DNA of 64,000 nucleotides from Ignavibacteriales bacterium (lineage in GTDB: Bacteria > Bacteroidota > Ignavibacteria > Ignavibacteriales > Melioribacteraceae), in the NCBI GenBank assembly GCA_021740915.1, contig JAIOYW010000018.1:1-64000 (forward strand), written 5' to 3'. Within the stretch, counting starts at the first letter, position 1, and every line of letters begins with the position of its first letter. The notes beneath the pieces are model-generated. The model worked only from the letters and a program-made list of their open reading frames with translations. It made no database searches and had not been told where the DNA came from. This document shows positions 53,431-63,056 of the stretch, piece after piece. A program made the position numbers and the translations under genes.

Positions 53431-54194
53431 ATTATCTCATCCTCCGGTTTTACTTCACCCGCCAAACCTATAAGTTTATTAAATCTGAGATCTATATAAA
53501 TAAGCTGCTGATCAATTCCCTCACTGAGCAAATTTTTCCATAGTTTACTGAAGTAGTACATTTTTTTCACTTCATTTCCCTTTCCAAAATATACCGGGAA
53601 ATCAAATCCGTCGAAATAGATTGTTGTTCCATTGCCTCTGTCCAGATCAATCTCCGAAATTTCTTCCGCCAGCCTTGCATCAAGCAGCCGTGCTGCAAAA
53701 TTGATTCTATATGCAGTTTTTAAAGAAGGACTTTTTGACGATACCTTTGAGCCGGTCAGAACAATTTCCTTACCTGGGTTTGTAATAACAGGATAATTCA
53801 GATTATCTGTCATCGGAAGGATTGGTATTATGTACAAATCTTCGCTGAGTAAATACGAATTAACTTCTGAATGAATGATAAATACCATTTTCCGCTCAGT
53901 CAATTCGATCCTTACTTTGTTTTTGCCTTCATATTTAATTGTGACATCACTGATATATGGATGTTTTATAAAACGATCTTTCAACGCATGGAGCGATAAT
54001 TCCCGATACTCTGCCGGATCGGTGAGATTTGTAAATTCCAGATAAGTATCTTTAGATTGAAGATAATTACCGGTCAGTTCAATTAATTCAAACTGCTGAA
54101 CCTTCCTGCTTTTAAGATTCAATGCCAGAATCAATAACAAAGCAAGAAAAGCGAACATGCTTAAAATGGGCAATATTTTAAGTAAACGGCTCAA
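53427..54194 (-). CDS. ftsQ: Cell division protein FtsQ
   Basis: 255 residues, TTG start overlapping the murC stop (TTGA). One membrane helix (LPILSMFAFLALLLILAL) is followed by a POTRA-like region (about 35-115, HPYISDVTIKYEGKNKVRIE) and the beta domain. It joins FtsB and FtsL in the division complex. The family is poorly conserved, so position between murC and ftsA carries much of the identification. Confidence 0.93.
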   Translation of the reverse strand: MSRLLKILPILSMFAFLALLLILALNLKSRKVQQFELIELTGNYLQSKDTYLEFTNLTDPAEYRELSLHALKDRFIKHPYISDVTIKYEGKNKVRIELTERKMVFIIHSEVNSYLLSEDLYIIPILPMTDNLNYPVITNPGKEIVLTGSKVSSKSPSLKTAYRINFAARLLDARLAEEISEIDLDRGNGTTIYFDGFDFPVYFGKGNEVKKMYYFSKLWKNLLSEGIDQQLIYIDLRFNKLIGLAGEVKPEDEII

Positions 54195-55579
54195 CCGTTG
54201 TGCCTGATAAGGTCGATTAATTTTTCGCCGATTTTATATATATCACCTGCGCCCATTGTTACGAATGTATCTCCATCATGAGCAATTCTTTGAAGTTCAA
54301 AGGGCAGCATATCCTTATCCTCAATCACCGATACCTGTTTGTAACCTGAATTTTTCATTGTGTCAGCTATAAGTTCAGAGTTAATCCCGGGAATCGGTTC
54401 CTCACGCGCAGGATATACTCCAAGAAGGAAAACCAAATCGGCACTTTGCAGGGCTTCTGAAAACTCTCTGTAAAATTGAGCGGTTCGTGAATAAAGATGA
54501 GGCTGGAATACAAGAATCAATCTCCCATTTATCACACCTCGTAATGCATTCAAGGATGCCCTCACCTCTGTGGGATGATGCGCATAATCATCAATTACTG
54601 TAACATTTCCGCGATATTTAACTTCGAGTCTTCTCCCGGCAGATGCGAAATCTGAAATCGAATTGACTGCATCAGAAACCGGTATTCCCAGTTCACATGC
54701 GGTTGCAATGGCTGCCAAAGAATTTTGAATGTTATGTTCTCCGGGAACCAATAGTTTTACCAGCCCAACGTTTTCTCCCCTGATTTTAAGACTATAACTG
54801 CACCCGAATCCCTCATTTATTATGTCAGAAGCTGCAAAATCCCGGCCCTGACCAAAACCATAGGTAATCACCTTAGAATTTAATGAAGGCAATATTTCCC
54901 GCACACCCTTATCATCAGCGCAAGCTACGATAAAACCATAGAAAGGTATTTTCTTTAAAAATTCTATAAAAGTCTGTTTAACGTCTTCGTAATCCTTATA
55001 TATATCAAGATGCTCAGCCTCAATATTAGTTACAACGGCGGATGATGGAAAAAGTCTGAGAAAGGTTCGATCATACTCATCTGCCTCAACAACTGTGTAT
55101 TGGTCGGCTCCTTTCCTCGCATTCGACCCCTGAAGGAATGGAATATTTCCTCCGATCAGAGCTGTTGGATCAAGACCGCAGTCTATAAGTATTTTAGTTA
55201 TCATCGAGGAGGTTGATGTTTTGCCATGAGTACCTGATACGCAGACTGAAAATGCACAACGAGTAAATTCGCTGAGTACTTCAGAGCGTTTAACTGTTTT
55301 AATTCCCAGTTCCCTCGCTCTGATCAGCTCTGGGTTTTCATTAGAAACAGCAGGTGTATATACCAGGAGATCCTGATCAGTAATATTGGCTGAATCATGT
55401 CCGTCCCATATTGCTGCTCCCAGTTTTTTAAGTCTGTCGAGATTGGATGTTATTGTACGGTCTGAACCGGTAATCTGAATCCCCTCGAAAGCAAGAAGCT
55501 CTGCAACACCACTCATCCCGATACCATTGATTCCGGTAAAGTGTATTTTTTTGTATTTATTTCCAAAAAGGAGTTTCAT
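54191..55579 (-). CDS. murC: UDP-N-acetylmuramate-L-alanine ligase
   Basis: 462 residues. GINGIGMSGVAELL begins the N-terminal UDP-binding domain; the ATP-binding loop is SGTHGKTSTSSM, and DDYAHHPTEVRA is a MurC signature. It adds the first amino acid of the stem peptide in the cytoplasm. The start overlaps the murG stop by four bases (ATGA). Confidence 0.97.
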   Translation of the reverse strand: MKLLFGNKYKKIHFTGINGIGMSGVAELLAFEGIQITGSDRTITSNLDRLKKLGAAIWDGHDSANITDQDLLVYTPAVSNENPELIRARELGIKTVKRSEVLSEFTRCAFSVCVSGTHGKTSTSSMITKILIDCGLDPTALIGGNIPFLQGSNARKGADQYTVVEADEYDRTFLRLFPSSAVVTNIEAEHLDIYKDYEDVKQTFIEFLKKIPFYGFIVACADDKGVREILPSLNSKVITYGFGQGRDFAASDIINEGFGCSYSLKIRGENVGLVKLLVPGEHNIQNSLAAIATACELGIPVSDAVNSISDFASAGRRLEVKYRGNVTVIDDYAHHPTEVRASLNALRGVINGRLILVFQPHLYSRTAQFYREFSEALQSADLVFLLGVYPAREEPIPGINSELIADTMKNSGYKQVSVIEDKDMLPFELQRIAHDGDTFVTMGAGDIYKIGEKLIDLIRHNG

Positions 55580-56682
55580 GATTTCTTCCTCACTGCTAAC
55601 TCAATTATTTCGGAGGCAATATTGGATGCGGCTTCAGGATTAGCATTCTCTCCAATATTTTTCCTTAGTAATTCTAATTTTCCCGGATTTTTCTTTAACT
55701 CCAGTAAAATTGAAAAGATATTGGCTTTCGCATCTTTTTCATTGAGCAGCATAGCTGCATTCGTATCACTCAGCAGTTTTGCGTTTTTATATTGATGATT
55801 ATCTGTTACATAAGGAGAAGGAATAAGTATTGATGCGATTTGCAAAGCGGAAAATTCCGCAAGAGTTGTTGCCCCTGCTCTTGAAATTACAACATCAGCT
55901 GATGACAGTGCGATACCGACATCGTCGAGATAAGGTAATATTTTCACTTTAGGGCTGCCGAATTTGGAATATCTCGAAATGTGACTTTTCCCGGTCTGCC
56001 AAATCATTTGAAAACCGGCTGTGATAATTCTATCGAGATTTATAAATATTATCTCATTAATCGCTTCTGAACCAAGACTTCCGCCTAAAACAAGAATTGT
56101 GAACCTGTCTTCATTCAAACCAAAATTTTTAACTGCCTTAGCTTTAGGAATAATCTTAACACTGTGTCTGATTGGATTACCAAGATTCCTGATATTTCCG
56201 GATTTGAAATACTTTGCCGATTCATCATAGCTTATCACTATAAGATCTGCATATGGAGAGAGTTTCTTATTTGTTAATCCCGGTGTGACATTCTGCTCTA
56301 ATAGTACAAGTTTTGCTCCGTAAAACTTCGCTGCTGCGCAGAAGACACCTGCTACATACGCACCAGACCCGACAACAATCTTTGGTGAATAATACAGACA
56401 GAGGAAATAGGACTTTAAAAAGGAATAAATAAACTTAAACGGTAGCAAAAGATTTCTTAAATCAATTTTTCTGATGATCCCGCTTATCCATAAGGAATGA
56501 AATTTATATCCTGCTTCCGGGACAACAGATGCTTCAAGTCTATCGGAAGCTCCGACAAATATTGGATTAAATTCCGGATTATTTGATTTCAGAAAATCCG
56601 CAATAGCCAGCAGCGGATAAAGATGTCCGCCTGTTCCTCCCCCGGCAAAAATAATATTTATTTTTTTAGACAGGTTGTTCAT
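55576..56682 (-). CDS. murG: UDP-GlcNAc transferase MurG
   Basis: About 368 residues from ATG 56680-56682, with GGAG ten bases upstream; a TTG three codons before is too close to that site. GGGTGGHLYPLLAIA is the N-terminal lipid-linked substrate motif, and VISRAGATTLAEFSAL the nucleotide-sugar motif. It adds GlcNAc to lipid I to make lipid II at the inner face of the membrane. Overlaps the ftsW end by 17 bases. Confidence 0.97.
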   Translation of the reverse strand: MNNLSKKINIIFAGGGTGGHLYPLLAIADFLKSNNPEFNPIFVGASDRLEASVVPEAGYKFHSLWISGIIRKIDLRNLLLPFKFIYSFLKSYFLCLYYSPKIVVGSGAYVAGVFCAAAKFYGAKLVLLEQNVTPGLTNKKLSPYADLIVISYDESAKYFKSGNIRNLGNPIRHSVKIIPKAKAVKNFGLNEDRFTILVLGGSLGSEAINEIIFINLDRIITAGFQMIWQTGKSHISRYSKFGSPKVKILPYLDDVGIALSSADVVISRAGATTLAEFSALQIASILIPSPYVTDNHQYKNAKLLSDTNAAMLLNEKDAKANIFSILLELKKNPGKLELLRKNIGENANPEAASNIASEIIELAVRKKS

Positions 56683-57748
56683 AAAGAACAAGCTCCGGTT
56701 TATTTTTTTCCGAAAGAGAATACATATTATAAATTATGCCTATTGATATACTTAGAGCAAGAATCGAAGAACCGCCAAAACTGACGAAAGGAAGCGTAAT
56801 TCCGGTCGCAGGAACGGTACCGGTGACAACCGCAATATTAATAAATGCGCTTAACCCAATCGTAAAAGCGATTCCAAATCCTAATAACTTCCCAAATGTA
56901 TCCGGAAGACTTTTTATAATTCTTAAAGTGAAATAAAATATCATTGAATAGAGAACAACAAGAAGTATCGTCCCTATTAATCCCATTTCTTCACCCCATA
57001 TGGCAAAAATGAAATCTCCGGCAGGTTCCGAAAGAAATTTTTCACTCTGTTTACTATGTCCGATTCCGATTCCGCTGATTCCGCCGCTTCCGAGTGCTAT
57101 CTTCGATTGAATAACCTGGAAAGGCTCTTCAGAAAAATATTTAATGATTCTTGTCTTCACATAAGACAAAAAGAACCAGCCTATAGAAAAACCGCCCGCT
57201 AAGGCAGGAACAATTGTGAAAAAAATATGTTTGAATCGTGCACCAGCTACAAATAATAAAGTAAATCCCGTCATAAGAATTATCATAGTTGTGCTGAGAT
57301 TCGGCTGCAATATTATCAATAAGCAGGTTATTAGAATCCAGAAAAGCACCGGCAGGAAACCAAGAGGAAAAGAACGTAGTTTTTCTCCTTTTCGCTCAAT
57401 AAGCGATGCAAGATGAGCAACGAGAATTAGTTTCGCAAACTCAGAAGGCTGAATTGTGAAAAAATAAAGATCGAGCCAACGTTTTGCACCGTTTCTTTCA
57501 ACACCGATAAGCAAAGTAAGAATTAGAAGGATCAATATTCCGAGCATAGCATATTTACTATACTTAATATAAATTCTGTAATCAATCTTGCTCACGAGAT
57601 AGGCTACTCCAATAGCTAAAGCAATTTTAGCTACATGTGTAAATAAAGCAAACAGTTCTCCGGAAATGCTGAAGATAAGCAGGGAACCGATGACAAAAAG
57701 GGCCAAAACAGAAAAGAGGATTATCCTCATTGATATCGTACTGCTCAT
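56666..57748 (-). CDS. ftsW: Septal peptidoglycan polymerase FtsW (SEDS)
   Basis: 360 residues, about ten membrane helices. GVERNGAKRWLDL and the later GLIGTILLVVLYSMIFYFTL and PATGITLPFVSFGGSSIL are SEDS-family phrases. It polymerises lipid II together with the class B penicillin-binding protein FtsI encoded at the other end of this cluster. RodA is excluded by context. Starts on the murD stop (ATGA). Confidence 0.96.
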   Translation of the reverse strand: MSSTISMRIILFSVLALFVIGSLLIFSISGELFALFTHVAKIALAIGVAYLVSKIDYRIYIKYSKYAMLGILILLILTLLIGVERNGAKRWLDLYFFTIQPSEFAKLILVAHLASLIERKGEKLRSFPLGFLPVLFWILITCLLIILQPNLSTTMIILMTGFTLLFVAGARFKHIFFTIVPALAGGFSIGWFFLSYVKTRIIKYFSEEPFQVIQSKIALGSGGISGIGIGHSKQSEKFLSEPAGDFIFAIWGEEMGLIGTILLVVLYSMIFYFTLRIIKSLPDTFGKLLGFGIAFTIGLSAFINIAVVTGTVPATGITLPFVSFGGSSILALSISIGIIYNMYSLSEKNKPELVLYEQPV

Positions 57749-59094
57749 AAGGTCCCCACAATGTATTTGAATACCAGACCCCGGTGTTCAAAATTGCTGA
57801 ACATATCAAAACTTGCACAAGCAGGGGAAAGAAGCACAATTTCTCCACTGTTGGCATCTGTGAAACCTTTTTTAACGGCTTCTTCCATTGAAGAAACTTT
57901 TTCAACAGGAACGATTTCCTTAAAGAATCCATAGACTTTTTCGGCAGAAGATCCGATAGCATAGATCTTTCTTACTCTATCTTTAACTAATCCTGCTATC
58001 CGCGAATAGTCATTACCTTTATCCTTTCCACCAAGAATCAGCAGTATCGGCTCATTAAAACTATTAAGAGCATACCAGACCGAATCAACATTGGTAGCTT
58101 TAGAATCGTTTACAAAACGAATCCCTTTAATTTCCCGTACCGGCTCAAGTCTGTGTTCAACCCCATTAAAACTGAGAAATGCTTTAACAATATCCTTATT
58201 ATCGCATTGAAGTATTTTTGCTGCGATCATTACTGCCAGAGCGTTAGCTGCGTTATGGTCACCCGGAAGCCTTAAATCGGACCGCCTGCAAATAAATTCT
58301 TTGGTTCCGGCTTTCGAAAAATAAAACGCACCATCCTGATAATAGGCACCGTTTTTTAACGGTTGTTTCAAAGAAAATCCGAATTCATTTGTTCCTCTGT
58401 CACCTGTAGTTTTAGGTGTAAGTTCATCATCCGCATTAAAAATGTAATAATCGTTGCCATCCTGATTTTCGAAAATCCTGCTTTTGGAAGCAATATAATT
58501 TTCTATCCGGTTATCGTATCGATCAAGATGATCAGGTGTAATATTAAGGATCATTGAAATCCTCGGCTTAAAACTATCGATATGATCAAGTTGAAAACTT
58601 GAAGTTTCAAGTGAAACAAATTCACCTTCGCGAATGCTTTCAATCAGTCCGGAGAAAGCAATCCCTATATTTCCTCCGGCATAAGTTCTTTTGCCGCATT
58701 GGTTCAGTGTATGCTCCAGAAGCATAGTTACAGTCGATTTTCCATTTGTTCCGGAAATCGAGATAATTTCACCTTTACAAAACCAGGAAGCGAATTCCGG
58801 TTCAGAAAAAACTTTGATTCCTGTTTCAATTGCATTTTTTATTACCGGCGCTGAAGAAGGTACTCCGGGACTCGTGACAATAAAATCACAATTAAAGACT
58901 TCCTGCGAATGCCCCCCGGTTTCGAAGGGAATACCTTCGATTTTAAGAATCTCAATATTCTCCCTAAACTTCTCAGGATTACCAAAATCACTCACAAATG
59001 GCAGCGCTCCCAGGCTTTTGGCAAGCTTTGCAGCCGCTATTCCGCTTTTTTCGGCTCCAAGAATCGATATTTTTTTATTAACGATATTTTTCAT
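57745..59094 (-). CDS. murD: UDP-N-acetylmuramoylalanine-D-glutamate ligase
   Basis: 449 residues. ATP-binding loop SGTNGKSTVTML, then ETSSFQLDHI, ILNITPDHLDRY and FVNDSKATNVDSV follow the Mur-ligase order; the last phrase is MurD-specific. It adds D-glutamate to UDP-MurNAc-L-Ala. Overlaps mraY by four bases. Confidence 0.97.
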   Translation of the reverse strand: MKNIVNKKISILGAEKSGIAAAKLAKSLGALPFVSDFGNPEKFRENIEILKIEGIPFETGGHSQEVFNCDFIVTSPGVPSSAPVIKNAIETGIKVFSEPEFASWFCKGEIISISGTNGKSTVTMLLEHTLNQCGKRTYAGGNIGIAFSGLIESIREGEFVSLETSSFQLDHIDSFKPRISMILNITPDHLDRYDNRIENYIASKSRIFENQDGNDYYIFNADDELTPKTTGDRGTNEFGFSLKQPLKNGAYYQDGAFYFSKAGTKEFICRRSDLRLPGDHNAANALAVMIAAKILQCDNKDIVKAFLSFNGVEHRLEPVREIKGIRFVNDSKATNVDSVWYALNSFNEPILLILGGKDKGNDYSRIAGLVKDRVRKIYAIGSSAEKVYGFFKEIVPVEKVSSMEEAVKKGFTDANSGEIVLLSPACASFDMFSNFEHRGLVFKYIVGTL

Positions 59095-60200
59095 CTTAAT
59101 TTGAAGGATGCAAGACTTATAATTGCCAGAATAATACCTATTATGTAAAACCTGATCACAATCTTAGGTTCAGCCCAGCCTGTAAGCTCAAAATGGTGAT
59201 GGATTGGAGCCATCCTGAAAACTCTTCTCCCTTCGCCATATTTTTTCTTGGTGTACTTAAAATAAACCCTCTGTATTATCACAGAAATTGTTTCCAGAAA
59301 AAACACACCTCCCAGAATTGGAATTAATAGTTCTTTCTTTATCAGAATAGCAATAATTCCGAAAGCTCCCCCAAGAGCAAGACTTCCTGTGTCCCCCATA
59401 AAAACTTGAGCAGGATAAAAATTGTACCACAGGAAACCAAGGCCAGCGCCAATCATCGCAGCAATAAAAACTGTTAATTCGCCTGCCTGTGGGAGGTAAA
59501 GAATATTTAAATAGTCCGAATAGATCACATTTCCTGTCACATAGCTCATTATTGCCAATGCAAGCATTACAATAATAATGTTACCCATTGCAAGCCCGTC
59601 CAGACCGTCCGTCAGATTCACGGCATTGGATGTTCCAGTAATAATAAAAATGACAGCCGGTATATAAAGATATGAGAAATCAAAGTTCAGATTTTTGAAA
59701 AAGGGTAAAGTCGTCTCAGTGGCATAATTCTTAAATTCGGGTAAAAGAACAACTGCCACACCCACACCAAGCCCGACAATAACTTGTCCTAATAGTTTAT
59801 ATCGGGCGATTAATCCGTTTGGCAATTTTTTGATCACTTTCAGATAATCATCCAAAAAACCCACTCCGCAGAGAATAAGTGTGCCGCTAAGCAGTATGAT
59901 TATAAACGCACTTTTCACGTCTGCCCATAACAGAACCGGTATCAGAACAGATGAAATCACAATCAGACCACCCATCGTTGGAGTACCAGCTTTCGATTTA
60001 TGAGATTGAGGTCCGTAATCTTTTATTTTTTCACCAATCTGTTTTTTCTTCAGAATTCCAATAATCTTTGGCCCGAAATAATAACTCAGGAATAAGGCTG
60101 TAACTGCAGAAAGCATCGACCGAAAAGTGAGAAACCGAAATACATCAAATCCTGGTGGTGAAAATATTTTATTTATGTACTCAAAGAGATAATAGAACAT
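59091..60200 (-). CDS. mraY: Phospho-MurNAc-pentapeptide transferase MraY
   Basis: 369 residues, ten membrane helices. KAGTPTMGGL, NAVNLTDGLDGLAMG and the metal-binding region with VFMGDTGSLALGG are diagnostic, as is the MAPIHHHFE loop near the end. It attaches phospho-MurNAc-pentapeptide to undecaprenyl phosphate to form lipid I. Two bases separate it from murF. Confidence 0.98.
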   Translation of the reverse strand: MFYYLFEYINKIFSPPGFDVFRFLTFRSMLSAVTALFLSYYFGPKIIGILKKKQIGEKIKDYGPQSHKSKAGTPTMGGLIVISSVLIPVLLWADVKSAFIIILLSGTLILCGVGFLDDYLKVIKKLPNGLIARYKLLGQVIVGLGVGVAVVLLPEFKNYATETTLPFFKNLNFDFSYLYIPAVIFIITGTSNAVNLTDGLDGLAMGNIIIVMLALAIMSYVTGNVIYSDYLNILYLPQAGELTVFIAAMIGAGLGFLWYNFYPAQVFMGDTGSLALGGAFGIIAILIKKELLIPILGGVFFLETISVIIQRVYFKYTKKKYGEGRRVFRMAPIHHHFELTGWAEPKIVIRFYIIGIILAIISLASFKLR

Positions 60201-60202
60201 TT

Positions 60203-61591
60203 TTACTTCTCCATCTGAGATATAAACGTTGCAAATTCTTCCATTTTCATTCCCCTTGATCCTTTAACAAGAATTATCGAGTCCGATTTATCAAACTCAG
60301 AGAGATAAACCTTTAAGTCTTCTCTTTTTTCAAAATAGAGGCTTGAATAATTATTTTTAATCAATTCGTCCTGAGTAAAACGCGTATGCTCGCCAATCAA
60401 TAGAATTGTGTTGATTTTATATTTTATCAGAATTTGAGCCAGGTGCCTGTGGAAATCTTTTGTTTTATCTCCGAGCTCATACATATCACCAAGTATTGCG
60501 ACTTTATTTTTCCGGGATTTATTTCCGGAGATAAACTCAATCGCGTTTTCCATTGACGATGGATTTGCATTATACCAGTCATCGACGAGACAAAAATCAC
60601 TGAACTGAGTTTTGGTTAAGCGTCCCGGAACTGAAACTAATTTTTTCACACCTCTTCTTATTTCTTCCTCATTCATCCCGCAGACAAAAGCTGCTGCGAC
60701 TGCTGTGCAAATGTTAATTGAATTAGCCTTCCCCAAAAGGGATGCAGTCAGTTTAATACTCTGTCCATTTCCAATAATATTCAGGACCGGATTGCCTTCT
60801 GTATCCTGCTCATTAAAGCTAATTACATAATCATTTGATGGATCAGTCCCGTATCTGACAGCATTCGGAAAATCAGAAGCATGTCGGGCAATTATCGGAT
60901 CGTCCATATATAGCATTACTTTTCCGCCTCTTACTTTTGCTGTATTCAAAAGCTCAGATTTTTCCCTGTAAACACCTTCGCGGTCGATGAGATATTCAAG
61001 GTGGCTGTCCCCGATATTCGTAATAAATGCAAAGTCTGGTTCAGCAATTGAAGCCGAATACCTTATTTCATCGAAATGATTTGTGCCATGTTCAAGGATT
61101 AGATATTCTGTCGCCTGTGGGGCGCTGAGAATTGTCAGCGGAACGCCTATATGGTTATTATTGTTTTTCGATGTCGAAAAAACTTTGAATTTTTCCGCAA
61201 ATATTGTGGCAAGAATTTCTTTGACGGTTGTTTTACCTGAACTTCCAGTCAGAGATAAAACGCGCGCATTAATTTTCCTTCTTCTGATCCTTGCTAATTC
61301 GCCGTAAGCAATCTGAGTGTCAGGCACCAGTAAAACAGATGTCCTGGAAACATATTTTTCAGCTAAAATCTTATCAGATATTACAATTAATCCAGCGCCC
61401 CTTTCAAGTGCGGAATCAATAAAAGTATGACCATCAAACTTGTCACCTTTCAGTGCGCAATATATACTCCCCCGCTCCAGAGAACGCGAGTCGGTAGAAA
61501 CTTTCTCAGTCGGGATATAAAGATCTTCCGAGTAAATACTTGAAAAATTTACTTTCTTGAAGTCATCGATATGGAATGCAAATTTATTCAT
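60203..61591 (-). CDS. murF: UDP-MurNAc-tripeptide-D-Ala-D-Ala ligase
   Basis: 462 residues. TGSSGKTTVKEIL is the ATP loop, NNNNHIGVPLTIL follows, and DDWYNANPSSMENAI is typical of MurF. It adds D-Ala-D-Ala to the stem peptide, completing the cytoplasmic precursor. Overlaps the murE end by eight bases. Confidence 0.96.
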   Translation of the reverse strand: MNKFAFHIDDFKKVNFSSIYSEDLYIPTEKVSTDSRSLERGSIYCALKGDKFDGHTFIDSALERGAGLIVISDKILAEKYVSRTSVLLVPDTQIAYGELARIRRRKINARVLSLTGSSGKTTVKEILATIFAEKFKVFSTSKNNNNHIGVPLTILSAPQATEYLILEHGTNHFDEIRYSASIAEPDFAFITNIGDSHLEYLIDREGVYREKSELLNTAKVRGGKVMLYMDDPIIARHASDFPNAVRYGTDPSNDYVISFNEQDTEGNPVLNIIGNGQSIKLTASLLGKANSINICTAVAAAFVCGMNEEEIRRGVKKLVSVPGRLTKTQFSDFCLVDDWYNANPSSMENAIEFISGNKSRKNKVAILGDMYELGDKTKDFHRHLAQILIKYKINTILLIGEHTRFTQDELIKNNYSSLYFEKREDLKVYLSEFDKSDSIILVKGSRGMKMEEFATFISQMEK

Positions 61592-63056
61592 TCAGATATT
61601 TTTCCGCGGTTTCTTTGTCTGAGAAATAAGTTCTCATACCTTTGACTTCAGAATAATTTTCATGCCCCTTCCCGGCAATTAGAATCACGCTATCCTTTGG
61701 AGACTTTGTCACAGCAAATTCAATCGCTTCTTCACGATCAGTTATAGTAATAAAATTCTCCTGTTCAATACCTGAACAGATCTCATTGATAATGATCTCA
61801 GGATCCTCGAATCGGGGGTTATCCGAAGTTACGATTACCTTTGTGCTCATATCCGAAGCGATTTTTCCCATCACAGGTCTTTTTGTTTTATCTCTATCGC
61901 CGCCGCAGCCGAAAACAGTCCAGATTTCAGTCCCCGGGGAAATAATATCGTTAACGGCAATCAACGCCTGTCTAAGACTTTCTGCATTATGCGAGTAATC
62001 GACGATTACGGTGCGGGCGGCTTTTCTCAGGATTTCAAATCGTCCTGGTACCTGAGGTGCATTTTTTAATAATTCAACAACTTTTTCAGGTGTAAAACCT
62101 AAAGTAACGACAACTGCGAATGCAATCGAAGTGTTATAACAGTTAAATTCTCCAACCAGTGGAGTTTTCACAGAGTATTTAACGTTCTGATATGTAAGAT
62201 TATAGCTTGTTCCGTGAATATTATAATTCAAATCTGATATCTGGAAAATTGCATCCTCTTTTTTACCGACACTTATTTTCTTTGCGCGGCAATCCGAAAC
62301 CATATACTCACCGTATTTGTCATCGATGTTGTAAACAGCAATGGCCTCTGGTTTCAGTTCATCGAACAATCTCTTTTTTGTGTCGCGGTAATCTTCATAA
62401 GAATTGTGAAAATCAAGGTGATCGGATGATAATTGTGTAAAACACGCGACATCAAAATCCAGAGACCGTGTTCTCTCAAGTGCGATACCATGAGAGGAGA
62501 CCTCCATCACGGCATTAGTACAGCCGGAAAGGACTGCTTTATTTAAAAATTCATTTATTGTGTAAGATTCAGGAGTTGTAAGCTTAGCAGGTTCTTTCTC
62601 TTCACCAATAATATTGAATATTGTGCCTGTTAGTGCTGATTTAGCATTGAGTTTATTTAACAGAAACCATATCATATAAGCGGTTGAGGTTTTTCCTTTA
62701 GTGCCGGTAATGCCAGCAAGTTTAATTTGTTGAGATGGGAATGAAAAAAATGCTGAGGAAATCTCAGCAAGAGCTTTTCTCGAATTCCTGACATGTATTA
62801 AAACGCACGAAAAATGCTTAAAAAACTCCTGTGGAATTTTTTCTGAATTTTCAAGAATAATTGCTGAAGCGCCTGCGGCAATTACATCCATTATATATTC
62901 ATGGCTGTCAGTTTTGAATCCTTTTATTGCGACAAACAGACTTCCTTTTGTGATTTCACGGGAATCAACTGTGATCTTCTCGACAGGACATTTTTCAGCC
63001 TTCCCAATAACTTCCAGTACTTCGATACTATTAAGCAGCTCCGCCAGATTTTTCAC
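61584..63056 (-). CDS. murE: UDP-MurNAc-Ala-Glu: meso-diaminopimelate ligase
   Basis: 490 residues, GTG start overlapping the ftsI stop (GTGA). ATP loop TGTKGKTSTAYM, YDTTGT-type early region, VDYSHNAESLRQAL, and the substrate-selecting DNPR (TSDNPRFEDPE), which marks a meso-diaminopimelate rather than lysine enzyme. It adds the third stem residue, which is later used in cross-links. Confidence 0.97.
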   Translation of the reverse strand: MKNLAELLNSIEVLEVIGKAEKCPVEKITVDSREITKGSLFVAIKGFKTDSHEYIMDVIAAGASAIILENSEKIPQEFFKHFSCVLIHVRNSRKALAEISSAFFSFPSQQIKLAGITGTKGKTSTAYMIWFLLNKLNAKSALTGTIFNIIGEEKEPAKLTTPESYTINEFLNKAVLSGCTNAVMEVSSHGIALERTRSLDFDVACFTQLSSDHLDFHNSYEDYRDTKKRLFDELKPEAIAVYNIDDKYGEYMVSDCRAKKISVGKKEDAIFQISDLNYNIHGTSYNLTYQNVKYSVKTPLVGEFNCYNTSIAFAVVVTLGFTPEKVVELLKNAPQVPGRFEILRKAARTVIVDYSHNAESLRQALIAVNDIISPGTEIWTVFGCGGDRDKTKRPVMGKIASDMSTKVIVTSDNPRFEDPEIIINEICSGIEQENFITITDREEAIEFAVTKSPKDSVILIAGKGHENYSEVKGMRTYFSDKETAEKYLNE

